Positions 10,390 through 23,500 of a stretch of DNA of 64,000 bases are shown piece after piece. Origin of the DNA: Chionis minor (Eukaryota; Chordata; Aves; Charadriiformes; Chionididae); assembly GCA_013398295.1 (NCBI GenBank), contig VZSF01006828.1, positions 1,813,588 through 1,877,587 on the forward strand, read 5' to 3'. Numbering within the stretch: position 1 is the first letter of the stretch; each line of letters starts with the position of its first letter. A model generated the notes under the pieces. It saw only the letters and a list, made by a program, of their open reading frames with translations. It was not told the DNA's origin and ran no database searches. The position numbers and the translations under genes are program-made.

Positions 10390-13300
10390 CTGGAGATTAA
10401 ACGCTTTACCAAATAACAAACCCGATACGATCATTTTCCCTTAAACAAAGAGAAAAACCAGTAAGCATAAAATGGAGGCTCAAGTCAACCGAACTGCTCT
10501 AACCAAAACAACGACAAGCTTTGGCACTGGGTCCGACAGCGCAGCAAGACAGGGAGGTCTCCGAGGTTTTCCATCCTCTCCTTTGCCCGTAAGTGCCACG
10601 TGCAGGAGGGCTGACTGCAGCCTGCTTGCTGCGCGCTGGGATCATACCTCTCTAAGGAAAAGCCCTGAATCAACCCACTGGATCTGCACCTCGTCCTGAT
10701 CTTCAGGGCTGGCCAGGGGCTCCTAACCAGCATTTCCTTTGCTCGTGAGGTTTCCGTACACTTCAATCAAACTTTGAGAACAAGAAAGCAGAACAGGACT
10801 GCGTGCTTGCAGCGCAAAATGAGGCAATTTTATGAGCAGTCAGTCAGAGAAGTGGTAGAATGAGCGGTCCTTACCTCTTCCCACGCTACCACTACCTTTT
10901 AAGGGAAAGACCCTGCAATTTCCATAGCGATACTTCTATCCCACCTCTCAGAGGAAGTCAGCAAAGCATTTAATGAAGGGGAGTACAAAGCACTCTTTGC
11001 AGCACCCTTCTTATTTGCTAACAGGGTCATCCTAATTTGGTTTTATAATCAAAGAAATGAGGCAGAGAGCCCACGTCTCGCTTGCATGAGGGCAGGCTCT
11101 TCACGGACTGTCACACCCAAACCTCTTCCCTGCCCCACGGCCTGGTGCCATCAACTTACGCTACCTTTCAGCCGAGCTGCACGGATTCATTAGTGCCGCA
11201 ATAACTTTCTTTATCTAGCTGTTTTTTCTGCAGCACATCTCTGAGGCATAAACCAAGCCTGGAAAAAAACTAATTAGTGTAGACAGCACTGCAATGCCAT
11301 TCACAATGTTAACAGCCTCTAAGTTTTCAGGAGGGAGTGCAGAAAGCGATAAATGCTGGTACACGGAGAACTAATGAAACCTCTGAAAATGGCTGTGGTA
11401 GGGACATCCTATTGTAGAAGGATTTAGATTTGAAAGACCATAAGGAAAAGCTTTTTAATTACAATAATATATGTAAAGACAACTGTTACTTGGCTACTGT
11501 GCTTGTTTAAGGCTTTATTGTTAATTAGTTTACATGAAGACACAGAAGAGAGTTGGGGGGGAAAAAAAGGTTATTTGCTCTAAATATTAACATTTGTCTG
11601 TTAATTTTGATAGAAGCCGGACTGTACCACAGTTCAAAACTGAGGATGAGAAAACTTTTCTCTTTGTCTTGCTCACCATGGAATCTGCAAAATGAAGATT
11701 AGGCCATGTAGAGCAGACACAAATATTGCAACTCTTTCCGTAATATTTCCTTAGATGTTTCTCATTAAAGCACTAACACAGGACGGAAAAGCATAAATAC
11801 ATCACTGAACTTCAGCCAGAGCCCAGGTGAAGATCAACCAGCCCCATATAACAGCAACGCAATTCCCAGTCTGTTCTGCCAGCTCAGGTTCCCGATACCC
11901 TCGCGTGGTCTTCCAACCCAGCCTCACTAAAACAAAGCTGCTTGGCTACATCCTTTGGGAACAGGGAGAGTAGTTTCTAAGAGGGTCGGTGGGGCGAGCT
12001 GGGCTTGTTCTTGGGCACTGACTGTCTTTGAAACAATGATCTGTGCTCTTAACAGTGAAGACATTCTCTACATTTAGAAGTATAGCAGAAAGGCTCAGAA
12101 GGGAGAGCCACCAAAACTTCAGTACCTGATTTTCAAGGGGTAAGAAATTCACCCTAATGAGAAGGCTTCACAATAGCAAATGGAAGGATAAACTAACGCC
12201 TATAAAGCCATATAAATGGCTTCACTGTCTTCTCACTACAGCTTTCTCCCTAAAAAGAGCTGCAAATGTCAGCACAGTCTGGGGAATTCAAGAAACAGTG
12301 TCCAGACCTGAAGTCCAAATAAGCAGATACAGCAACTAATCTTACACCAATCTGGTCTTCCTACTGACCACTTCTGTCCATTAGCGGGCAAGATGCTGCA
12401 GAGAGGAAAGAAAGCCGCATCCCTTTGGTAATACCACAGTAAAAACCAGCCCAGCCTTTCCTTTTCTACAGGCTGGTCTAGCTAGGAGGGAAAAAAAAAA
12501 GTCTTTTAAGCTTGACATCTTTCACAGGCACATATACCCCCTTCCTCGTATACAAGACTCCTGTGAACTCCAACACAGGTGTAGGAAACAAGGTCAAATG
12601 TGCTCACAAGCTATTTTCCCTTTGCGCTGTCATAAGCATAAAAGGTGGCAGCAGGTACTGCCACTAACAGCTCCCAGCTCAGTGCCAAGGTACGTGTCAC
12701 TGAAACAAGCCATGATCTTGTAGCGGCGTTGAGTACAAAAGCATGGAAATTTAGCCCAAAGGCAAAGCATGTCAGGAGAGCTGGGGCAGGTCTGCTAGCG
12801 ATCAGCTGGGCAACTATAGCCACCTCACTCTCCATCACCACGTCTTCGCTGCCTCCTCCTAATTTCCCTGAATCTCTCCCGCCATGGTTTGGGCCTCAAA
12901 CCAGGACACTCTCCCTTTTTTATTTAGATTCTGCAGGAGCATAAGCTTCTGCTGTCCTGTGTTTCTGAGAGTGCCTCAACCTCTTCTTGCTAAAGGTACC
13001 TAATAAGAGAGCAAGTGAAAACAATTCACACACAGTTTAAAAGCAGCTGCAAAATACAGTTCCCATTCTTCAATTGTCATACAAACTGAAATAGAAAAAG
13101 GCACCTCGTTTTTTTTCAAGATACTGAGCTTCTACTGCAGCATAGCAGGAGACAGTCCTCTATGCCTAACAGCTTAATCTGCCACAAATTGAGATGGGGT
13201 AAAAGCCTCAGAAATGGCATAAGCCCAGTAGCACAGAGTAGTTATTGCCTTAATACCAGCCAGCTCTTTAAGATAATATTAACACAGAAGATTCTGACAA

Positions 13301-16300
13301 ATACTGCATCTCTTTTCTTTTTCAGAGTTAATAATGAAAACTGTAAAGTTGAGACCTCCCCTTCAAAGAAAAGATGATGAGAACAAACTGATAGATATCC
13401 AAGGGGAAAAACCATTTTGAATTCTTCCTTCTAGCTATACATATGGCAGGGATGTCCTCTCTTCCTGAGACACTTCTTGAGGAAAGAGTAGGCACGATTC
13501 CCATGACGTTCAGGAAGATTACTAAAATGATGTTTACAGCTAGTCCTGGAAGATATTTAAGATATTTTAATATATAGGAAAAATACAATAATGTCCTATT
13601 AAGGATTTTTTCAGAGTCATTGAGAAGACTTTCATGATGCCCAGTGTTTTAACAGAAGAGCTTGAAGCTTTTTTTTTTTTATGTTCCTTAACATCCTACA
13701 ACAATGGCCCTGAAATGAGAGTTTAGTACCACACCAGCCTCACTCAGGATTAGCTTCTAATTGGAGCTGTAACAGTGAATTAGTAGGAAAAAGAAAAAAG
13801 GCCCCAAGGACTAAAATCAGTATCTTTTGATACACCTCTAGTGTCATCTCAAGAAATAAAGCCACGTCCTAGACATTTGACAAACACATATACAAGGGAC
13901 TACGTACAAACTGAACCCCATTAGATAAATCCACTCATCAACTATCAAAACAAAAAGTCTATCCTTCTGAAGGCACTTTCCTCATTTGAAGAACAAATTT
14001 ACTTTCTCACAGCACATCACAATTCAGGCTGCCGCTCCACCCAGCATCACCACCTTCACACAATGAATGATTTGATTGAGCCAATTACAGAGTTGAGAGT
14101 AACTCAAGAAGAAAGAGACAAGGACAGTTTTGCTTTGCAGTCAAAGTCTAGAGAGCAGATACTGATGGTACACAGCGTCTTTAGACAGGATATAGGACTA
14201 CACAACGTGCCAAGGATCCCACCAGCTCTGAGCTTTCTGTAAGAAAGCTTAAAAAGTTAGGGGGCACCTTAGGGGAGTGTTTAAAATGAGAATAAAACAG
14301 GTTTGGGCAACAAGAGATACCTTTAGATATTTCCTTTTAACTATTCCCAATTGATACAACAAGTTTTTCATTGATGCTTGATGCAACTTTGGTGCAACAC
14401 CATGTTGTCGTTCCTAGGAGCCTCAGGGCTCCAGCACAGGTGGAATATCCTTCAGAAAGGAAAACACACTGAAGGCAATGACAGCAACACTGCTGATGAG
14501 GATAAGAAGTGTTTCCTTACAGCTCTGGCCATTTCATTTGACTACTAAAGAAGCCAGAAAAGCCCATGATCAGAGACTGGCTGCCAAAGAGCAGCCAGTT
14601 TTGAAAACTTCACCATCAGTCAACTGAAAAACATACAGAGGAGGAAATTCACATTTGTGTTTGCCTGCTTAGCTTGTAAAAACTGAGTCCTACGACTGAA
14701 GACATACAAGGTTGCTGGCTCTGGCTGATCATAAAATATAGATGCTTCCACTTCAAAGCAAGAAACAGGGTTTGCATCTGCTAGAAGTCAAAATCAAATC
14801 CAAATAGTTGCCTTCACAGCTCTCCAATGGCATTTTAGTTCTTTGACCTGTATTACTGATACACAAATTCAAACATAACAGGATTTATTATTAATTTCTA
14901 CTAACCTTCATTAGCTATTTCTTTAGTTTTAAGTGGTGTCTAAGGACCAGTATCATCAATCCCTTCACAGCAATAAGTTGCCTGAATAAAATTTAAGCAT
15001 AAATTGCTTAAGATATACTTTTGCCTTATTAACCCAGGTCAACCTATGTACCTCATGTAATTTATTGCTGCTAAAGAAACCAATAGGTTACCTACACCTT
15101 ACTCCTGTCCATCAAAAATATTTTGGGGGAATAAGCTAAAGCTCTTTTATTATATTTGCTTTCTGGTTAAATGTCTGTTTAAACAGTCTCTGAATTTAGC
15201 ATACATCATCTCCTGCATAGACATATTTGTTAATTGTGTCCCTTTTCCCCTTTCTTTGCACAGCTGACAGCCCAAAGATATGTAAAACCCAATTTGTACT
15301 TCTTGCACAGCACGCCCAAGAGGTGTCCGAAACCTGGATTTTGAGTTTAACTGTTCAGGCAACAAAGTAGAAAGAAGACCCTGTTTCAGATACAAATACT
15401 TTGATAGCATGCATTTCTAATAAATAAATACTACAAAAAAGAAACAGCAAGAACCTACATTCTCTACTTCTGATGATTCAGCTTGTACTTCTAAACTGCC
15501 CTGTTGTGACAGTGCCACCTATGAATGACCGTAAGATGTCCCTGAGCTGGCGGAGGCAGGCACTCAGCTCCTAAACATCTCAGGGCAGAGGAAGCACTGG
15601 AAGAAAGCATGACTTCTGCTCCCTTTACAAAAGCCCTTTGCATGGAGATGGCTAAGAAAGGAGATGGAGAAGAACCCCAAATCCTCACACCAAAAAAATT
15701 ACGCATTTCCCCTCCCCAACTGCATGCTAGGGAGGAAAGGAGAAGCCCTGAGCAGAAGCCCACATAAGCCTGTTTCCACCGTTAAAAATATAACATAAGA
15801 GGATAAAGAATAAACAAACGGCCAGCATGGCTTATCCCAGGATGAGCTCCAGTTCACTCAATATTTGTTCCAACACAGAGGCAGAACAAGGAAACTAGGA
15901 AATACTTACAGAACTTATCCATGTGCTTGGAGTTACTAATCTAACAATGAGAGTACAAGCATGAACAAAGCTAACACGCCTGTTTCACCATCTCTACAGA
16001 GGTAAAAGGTTTTAGTACTGTAAATCACACCTTCTTCCTAGGTTTTGTGAAACATCTTGATGTTTAAAGCTGCTCAATTCCTGTCCCTGCAACAGAGAAG
16101 CTTCTTCATTAATTGCTATTTGACTCTGATGATACAAATCAGCGCAAGGTCATGCTGAGCACCACCACACAACCTCCCGCCTCCACACTTCACCCTCCTG
16201 CTGCCACGCGTGACACCTCTTCACTTCTCTCACTGTCACTGCTGTTGAACCTTCTGCAGAACTGACAGATAAAAGACCTGATGGGAATTCCTTTGGACAC

Positions 16301-17490
16301 AAGATAGAAACGAGATTTGGCTGAGCACCTCTTACACAGGTGGAGATAAGTACCTTCATGTGAAAGAGATGTGTTTTCATCCCTCTTCCTCCTAATCTCT
16401 TTTCTCCTCAAGAAAACCACCAGAAAAATATTGTGTAAGAAACAGAAATGGAGGAGGCAGGGACATAAACCAAAAACAAACAGGTTATTATTTGGCATAA
16501 ATCTACTCTTGTTCCTAAAGGAATGAATAAAGTAACATGAGAAGACATTCAATACACCTAACTTTCTCCTTTTCACAATATTGGGCTGGTGCCCAGAATT
16601 GAAGGAGTGATGCGAGTTTGCTCTTGTGAGCCAAAAGAAATGGTTTTCACTTGATAATAGTATCCTTTACAAGGTAACAATTACTGTGTTTGCCACGGAT
16701 CATGTCTAATTCTTGCAACGTCTCACAGTGGAAAGAGTTTTTGGTTTTATTAGTTTTGAATAAGCTCAACTTCACTTTTACTCATTTTCCTTGAACGTTC
16801 CTTTTCTACCTGGCATTAAATCTCTCCTTGGACATTTACTCAATTAGTTTGCCTTAATTAAATTGAGATTACTCCACTTAGGAAGTGAAGTGAACTGAAA
16901 TCAAATTAAAGCAACTTTAATTTTGAAAAGTGTGCAAACACAGAGGTTTAATGAGGTTTAAATAATCCTTTTTAAATTCACACCTTCAGTTAATTTAATT
17001 CAACTTTCCCAAGGATCCCTGTATGGACATGTTCTATGTCAAGACATATTTGAGAAAAGCAGTGAAGAACAACACCCATGGGGTGGGAGGGAGATAAAGG
17101 TAATTCTGGCTACAGATCATCTCTGCAACAGGATGAGATCACTTCTTTTTTGGCTTTTAAGTGCTCCGCTAGCAACAAAATTACAGGGGAGGAGGGGGTG
17201 CATCTGTACACATCCTCAGCACCTCTTCCACTTACACAAGAGGGCAGAGCAATGAAAACACAGACCCGAGATCCCTTTTTCAGATGAAAAGGTGAAAAAT
17301 TACAGGGGAAAGGACACCAATAGCAACAAAGAAAGAGACAAAGATAAACTAAACCTTATCCTAGGGCGAGACAGACTATGACCACAGTCATTTATAGGGA
17401 CTACTAAAAGAAAAATTCCAGGACCACGTAAGGAGGGACATTGCGCAACACTGCTGAGATGATTGTGTCATTGTGCATAGTCTGGTCAGG
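10390..17490. other. Non-genic unique sequence
   Basis: No gene, RNA gene or interspersed repeat is recognisable. A T12 tract lies at 13669-13680. Around 16780-17000 the sequence is dense in TTAATTAA/TAAT-type cores. A minus-strand splice-like pair near 15912-15998 encloses in-frame stops and is not supported as coding. The remainder appears to be unique AT-rich DNA. Confidence 0.6.
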
Positions 17491-17495
17491 GTGGC

Positions 17496-17712
17496 AGAAT
17501 CACAGAATGGTTTGGGATGGAAGGGACCTTTAAAGGCCATCTAGTCCAACCCCCCTGCCATGAGCAGGGATCTCTTTGACCAGATCAGGTTGCTCAGAGC
17601 CCAGGGATGGGGCATCTACCTCCTCCTTGGGCAACTGTTGGGAAACCCTCTGCCCTCCTTTGAGTGGGCAACATAGGTCACCGCTGCCCGCAGGGTGAAG
17701 AAAAGGAGCAAG
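17496..17712 (-). mobile_element. CR1 LINE fragment, 3' end, 5'-truncated
   Basis: Read on the minus strand this is the 3' untranslated end of a CR1 non-LTR retrotransposon. It includes the segments GTTGGACTAGATGGCC and GGTCCCTTCCATCCC and ends CATTCTGTGATTCTG, the octamer-type CR1 tail. Like most CR1 copies it lacks poly-A and is heavily 5'-truncated. Compared with the copy at 62342, roughly 25 bp is missing internally: the 'tccaacctggccttgaacac'-type segment is absent, so the 'agagccc' and 'agggatggggc' blocks are adjacent. The far boundary is approximate. It has no coding capacity. Confidence 0.9.
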
Positions 17713-17714
17713 CT

Positions 17715-20425
17715 GGATGTTTCGTTTGACACATACACACCCCACACCCCCCACAAACTACAATGCAAGGCTTGCTAAGTAAGGCAAGACAAACATGGTA
17801 TGATGACATCAGCCCTTTGGTTTTGACCTCCAGTTCTGGTATCAAACCATCTGTTATTAATAGTTGGTTGTGACTGTAAATCTTTGGTTGACTGACTTGA
17901 ATATTGCTCCAAACCCTTACCCATGGTTTGTCTTTTTACTTGTGTTGAGCAGCCTCTTGGCATGGGGAGCTGCTCTCAGTGCTTGAGGGCATGTTCTACG
18001 AAATCTTTCCTAGCTGATTTCAAGTCCTCTGGCTCTCATTTCTTCTTCTCCTGTGCACTTCTCCATCTGCCTTCAGACCACAGATTTGTTTTCCTCTCTC
18101 CCGCAATATCTGCTCTTTCTGAATGTGCCTGAAGACGCCCCCCCACGTGCAAACCGTGGATGCTTGTGCGCACACTGGTGCGTGCCCATGCGTGGTTTCC
18201 CCGCCAGCGTGTCCGTCTGCGATTCCTCCCACCGGGAAGGAATGTGTGTCTGCAGTGACGCACGTGCGGCTTGCCGGTTCACAGACACCAGTATCTAATG
18301 TCATGATTTCCCACACTTTTACACTTAAAAAACCCAAACAAACAAAAATTAAATTAAAAAAAAAAAAAAAGAGTAAGGAGACTCAGCACTGCAAAACAGT
18401 TGTGAGCTCGAGCTGGGAGAACGGATGGTGCAGAGCCTGGCCCTGCAGCTGGGCACACCGACGGTGGGACGCAGCAGGACCCTGGCAGGGTGCGCACAGG
18501 CAGGCGTGCGTCCGTGCTGGCACAGTCGTGTGCAGACCCATCGTTCCCTGTTGGGATCTTACTGTCCTTCCCACCAGGAGCCCTGGCAGGGCCAAGCACT
18601 GCGCAGCCTGCGGGAGTCAGGGAGACGGCTTACGCACATGCTTATGTGCTGCTCTGAGTCAAGGCAAAAAGCAAATGCGTGCCTAAGTATGAAATAAATC
18701 TATTTATGGCACTGGAAGCTGCGCAAACTACAGACATTCGCTACCTCTTCACTAACTCAAACTGCCCTTACGCGTGGATTAGACACATAGAGCAAAATAA
18801 AACTCGAGAGTTTTCATATATAGACTGTCACAGACTAATTCAAAGACAATTTCAAATTAGGCAAATAAATCCCTGTCTGAACTTTTCTTTAAGCATAACG
18901 AATTATTGGTTTAGTTCATGGATTCACATTTTCAAAACAGTAGAGGATTTTTTTCTTCCCCTTCCCCCCTCAAATGTAAGAAGCCACTGAAACACAAGGT
19001 TTAGCACTGAGTCACTCGCACCTTCATAATCACTAATATAAGCTGTTAAATTCTAGGAAAAATAAAGACTGGAGGGATGGAGGGGAATAAAACAGCATTC
19101 AGGACAATACGAAAATGCTCAGCCCTTAAATAATCCCAGTGCACCACTTGCAGTCATGGACCCTGGCAGCAAGAGCTTTCCAGCAAGCCGAGGGCACTGG
19201 GAATGAATTTCCCCTCTCGTCCCAACACAAAAGGCAGAAGCACAATCAATTTGTACCAAGAGCAGAACTTACACAGGGAAACCACAGGGAATAGGTTAAT
19301 TGTGAGATTGTGAAGAAAAATAACACTTGCTACAAAGCAATTAAAAGCCGCTCTCATGAGTGTCCAGAGTCCTTTGCAATTTACTCAAACAAACATGTTT
19401 CCCAAAAAAAGAAAAGGAAAAAAATCAAAACCCCTCAACCTTCAACATGAGCTCAGTACTCCCTCTGGGTTCTCCTAAAACAAGCGCTTGCAGTGTATTT
19501 TGCAGCTCTGTAAAACTTGCGCTTTTACATTCATGCGAAGAGCTCTCTTGCAATGAGTAGGATAAATAAAACCAAAATATTTTCCTGTAATTTCCATACA
19601 GCATTTTAAACACTTTGCAAGCGTTCAAGACAATGGGGAAGGGTCAACCTTATGCTCACACAGAGTTGGGCACATGGAGCTGCTCCAACTCATCGCTACC
19701 TCGGGGTGGAAAAAGCATCATGCCTGATTTCACAGGCGGGAAAACAAAGTCAAATTTGCTCAGACTTTTAGAAGAGGCTGGTGAGAGCTAGAAAGGGCAC
19801 AGAGCGCTCTGCGCAGACCAGCGTTGGCTCTTCACGGAACTCATCTCATGCTTTTCTGAACAATGCGGCACATTGACAGCAAAACAGCCCTTCATGCACC
19901 GAGCCCCGCGCCGCAGCCGAGCCTGCCGAATCCCACCGCATCCCACCACAGCCGCCTCCTTCCCCAGCAGAGATGCCGCAGCAAAGCCCTCTTCACCAGG
20001 GACCCCACGTGTTCGGGCCTGAAACGCATGGTGGTGGGGAAAGCGGCCAGGTTTCCCTGCCCAGTGGAGAGCCGTCGGGGCTGCCCACCAACACCGGCCA
20101 GCACCAGCTTGCAGCAAAGCCCTTTCCAGACGGAAAAGGGCTCCTAGCAGACAGGGGGGGTTTGGTGACTAAAGCAAGCAGAGCTCGCTGTGTCCTCCTG
20201 GCTGACACGCTGGTGCCCTGGCACTCCTCATTCCACCAGAAGAAAAACCTCCTGCAGAAAGGAGGTGAAGGCATAGGGCTGGATCAGACCATGCAGGGCT
20301 AAAGGCTGCCCGAGCAAGGGCCTCGGCACCAGAAGCCAACTCTTTCCATAAGGAAATGAAAGTTGGCAAGTCAAGGGAGAGGGAGAATAAAAAATAATTA
20401 GAAAAAAAATCAATTAAAATAAGTA
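17715..20425. other. Non-genic unique sequence with a CpG-containing patch
   Basis: No gene is recognisable. A CpG-richer patch at about 18130-18290 contains the alternating palindrome TGTGCGCACA (18165-18174). It is followed by an A-rich stretch ending in A15 (18356-18370). Another GC-rich patch lies at about 19890-20110. Long open frames here, including 187 codons at 18123-18686 (+), cross homopolymers and overlap frames on the other strand, so they are not supported as genes. Confidence 0.55.
18356..18370. repeat. Poly-A tract (A15)
   Basis: Fifteen A follow an A/C- and A/T-rich lead-in (18325-18355). No retroelement body is recognised upstream. Confidence 0.85.
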
Positions 20426-20429
20426 GTAA

Positions 20430-20571
20430 ATCCCTGGAGGTGTTCAAGACCAGGTTGGACAGGGCTTTGAGCAACCTGGTCTAGTGGAAGGGGTCCCTGC
20501 CCATGGCAGGGAGGGTTGGAACTGGATGATCTTTAAGGTCCCTTCCAACCCAAACCATTCTATGAGTCTAT
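20430..20571 (+). mobile_element. CR1 LINE fragment, 3' end, 5'-truncated
   Basis: About 140 bp of the CR1 3' untranslated region lies on the plus strand. It begins at the 'ccctggaggtgttcaag' block, continues through 'gggttggaactggatgatct' and 'cccttccaaccc', and ends in the tail CATTCTATGAGTCTAT. The alternation of conserved CR1 blocks is unmistakable. The A/T-rich sequence just upstream (20390-20429) is outside the element. It has no coding content. Confidence 0.93.
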
Positions 20572-23500
20572 AAATAAAAATCAGCAGCTTCTGCAAATTG
20601 CAGAGAGGAGGCTGGTAGCAGCGCAGGGGCTGTTCCGTGAGCAGCGTTCAGCAAACAGCTTTTTCTGCCTTTCAGACAGCCCTGAACAGCTCTCAGCCAC
20701 CCAGCAGTGACTTCGTGGGGGTTGAAAAACCACGCAAGGGTCTTGTGAATTAGGAGGAGGCTTTTGTAAAGGATATTAAAGCTCATGCTTTGGGGATTAA
20801 GCCAGTCTTTATCTGTTAGAGATCAGGATGTGGCTAACAGTAGGGGACAGATTATCTGCATCTGCCGACTGAGGAGGATTTACACCTTCTGAAGCATCTG
20901 TGCCGGCTATTGTCAAAACCACCCTCCAGCCTAAGCCAAAATGCTCCTATAGGCAAGAAAAGAAAAGCTTTCTAGGTTGCATACAAAGGCCTTCGAATGG
21001 CAGCACTTTCAAAAACACTTTCAGTAATTTGGAGGAACAGAAATGAAATATTGATTGTACCGGGCCTTGCAGAATTTAATTTTTCAACAGCAAAAGTGTG
21101 GGCTGGCCCTGCCTTGTGAAACCCGCCCAAGGAAATACCCATCTCAAAGTCTGTTATTTAATATCAGCCAGGAGATCTATATGGTGGGCAAAGAGCCCCT
21201 TGAAAACATCCTGGATTTTTACAAGTTTCCTTTAGGGGGAAGAAGGTGCATACAAGGTCTCGGCTTATGAATAAGGAAGAAGTCAGGTCTTCACTCAAGC
21301 CATCCCTCCGTTAATTAGCTGCTATAAATATTGATAATAGCTGCTCCTTGGGTCAGGGCCATGGTGTAGCCATATCAGAGGTGCTTGTGTGTGCAGCAGC
21401 TGAGAGCGCACACTCTGCCCAAGGTTACAGCAATTGTGCAATAGTTACAAACTCGTTAAATCAATTTACCAAGTTCTTTAACTGTATCCCCACCAACCAA
21501 ATATGAGCTGTACCCATTTATAGTTACAGCACCAAAACCAAACAGTATATTGTCTCCAGAATGCTATTTCAGAAAAATAAATCAATCCAAATATACCCGA
21601 AATTCATCTTCCAGAAAAGCTGATAATCGCACGCTCATAAAAAACAAATGTCCAACTGGAGTCAGTTTTGTAATATATTAATTAACATAATCTTCATCTG
21701 CGGTGACAACAGGCCATCTGCTACTCTGGCATCACAAGAGACTCCAAGTTTCAAGGCACTTTAAGCCATTTCTTGTTGTGCATAGCCGATTTTCATCTGA
21801 AAACTAAGCAAGAGTTTCTTATCTCTTTTTGGATAAGCACGCCCAAGAGGCGGCAAACAAACTTTTTTGACTGGTAACCCAAGCCCTCGTATCAGCTGCT
21901 CTCAGCTTGCAGCAGCGTGGTACCCGGCAGCCAGTACAAGGCACGTTACTCCAATATCCATGCCAGGATCCTGGCTCAGAGTCAAAGAGTACACGAATAG
22001 GAAAAACCATCTAGAGTAACAGTCAGCAGGACTTCCTCTGTAATAAATTAAGTGCAAGCTTCAGTGGCAGAAGCTATTACCTGGATTATCAATAAAATTG
22101 GCCTCGGGGTGTAGGAATTACGACTAGACACCTCTACAGACACAATTGTCTTCGACACAAAATTGCTGAGCTACGGCCAACTGGGAGCCTCGGACATTTT
22201 ATTTTTATTTCAGAGGGAGTGAAAATGCCAACAGAAGACCATCGCTCTTTGTCCTGACTGTCTGTACCTTCCAGCCTCACAATAAATATGGAAGAACACA
22301 AAAATGGGTGAGGTTTTCCTAACTGTTATTGTCACTCACAGGCTCCCCTAACTCAATGTGATTGCTTACAGTAGTCCCAAGTAGCACCTGAATCTGTAGA
22401 ACCCCGGCGTGAACAACCATCATTTTGTCAAAGACAAGGTTTTAGGAAAATCACCCACATACTGGGCAATAAGCCCCCTGAACTTCAATAAGGAACGACA
22501 TCATCTCAGTTTAAAAGCAGGTTCATTTACTCTGCTATTTATAGCTTAATTATGTAGACGTGCAAGCTATTGCCAAGTCAGACCTGATAAGCTGCAACCG
22601 TTTTTTAAACGGAAAACTCCTTGGAAGATGAAGTTCAGTCCCCAGATGAGAAATGATGACCAGCACCCAGCTCTGCAGGCCAGTATGGTTTCTTAACTAT
22701 CTGCACCACACCGAACGTTGGCGGTTCTAAAAGTCATCATCCTGTAGCTCTGAGATCTGCCAACACCCCCCTTTCACCTCAGCATTTGCCACCGAGTCCC
22801 AGCTGGTCCCCGAGCCATCCTGGACCCTACCTTTTTGAGGGAGAGTATGCCCCATTCTCCACGGTGCTGTAAGACACTGAGCAAATTGATGATGATGGCT
22901 ATTAACAAATGTCACCAGACCACCAGTGAACGCTTCCAGGCTCTGACACAAAACATTTTCCAAATAAAATCGTACAACACTGATAAAGGTCATTTACCAG
23001 AAATCAATATTTGGAAAGAGACTCCTGAGTGCAGCAGATTAACACTGGGGATGATGGTATTTACTTTCATTAAAAGTAATATTTGCAATAATAGAGCATT
23101 ATTTTATGCTATGTGCAACACACGCAAGGAAACCTAAACTATTTAAATGTAAATGAGAATGTTCATATTTGACACCAACACTTTGCTATTCGTTATTTGC
23201 CAGAAGTATTAAAGGATTTCTATTTACCAATTTTAGCACGCAGTGAACCGTGTGTGTTTTTTGCCAGGCATTCAAGCGAGCCCTGCGCTAGCTCTTGCCT
23301 GACCCTTTCCAGTCTCCTGTCCCCATCCCATAGATTACATTAATCCTCTTGTTTGTTCCTTCTTTAATTAAATGATACAATCTTTCAGGCAGCCTGCGCA
23401 CAGATATCAGCAGATAAAACTTACAAAAACTGAGTGTACTCATAGGAATAATCTTTACCATGTTAATTAGCCCCCAAAACAACAACAGAATGGAACCCAA

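Noticed and set aside
10873..10911. Short minus-strand exon-like stretch upstream of the 10243-10389 candidate
   Set aside because: It has a good gtaagg donor, but its only open frame leaves the wrong phase for the neighbouring candidate exon.
15912..15998. Minus-strand splice-like pair (ctctgtag ... gtaagtat)
   Set aside because: All three frames between the sites contain a stop, so it cannot be an internal coding exon.
17227..17246. CTCF-like ACACAAGAGGGCAG
   Set aside because: Two mismatches in the 5' half of the core make it weaker than background expectation for a 64-kb window.
18123..18686. 187-codon plus-strand open frame
   Set aside because: It runs through the A15 tract, giving a Lys run, and overlaps several equally open frames on both strands.
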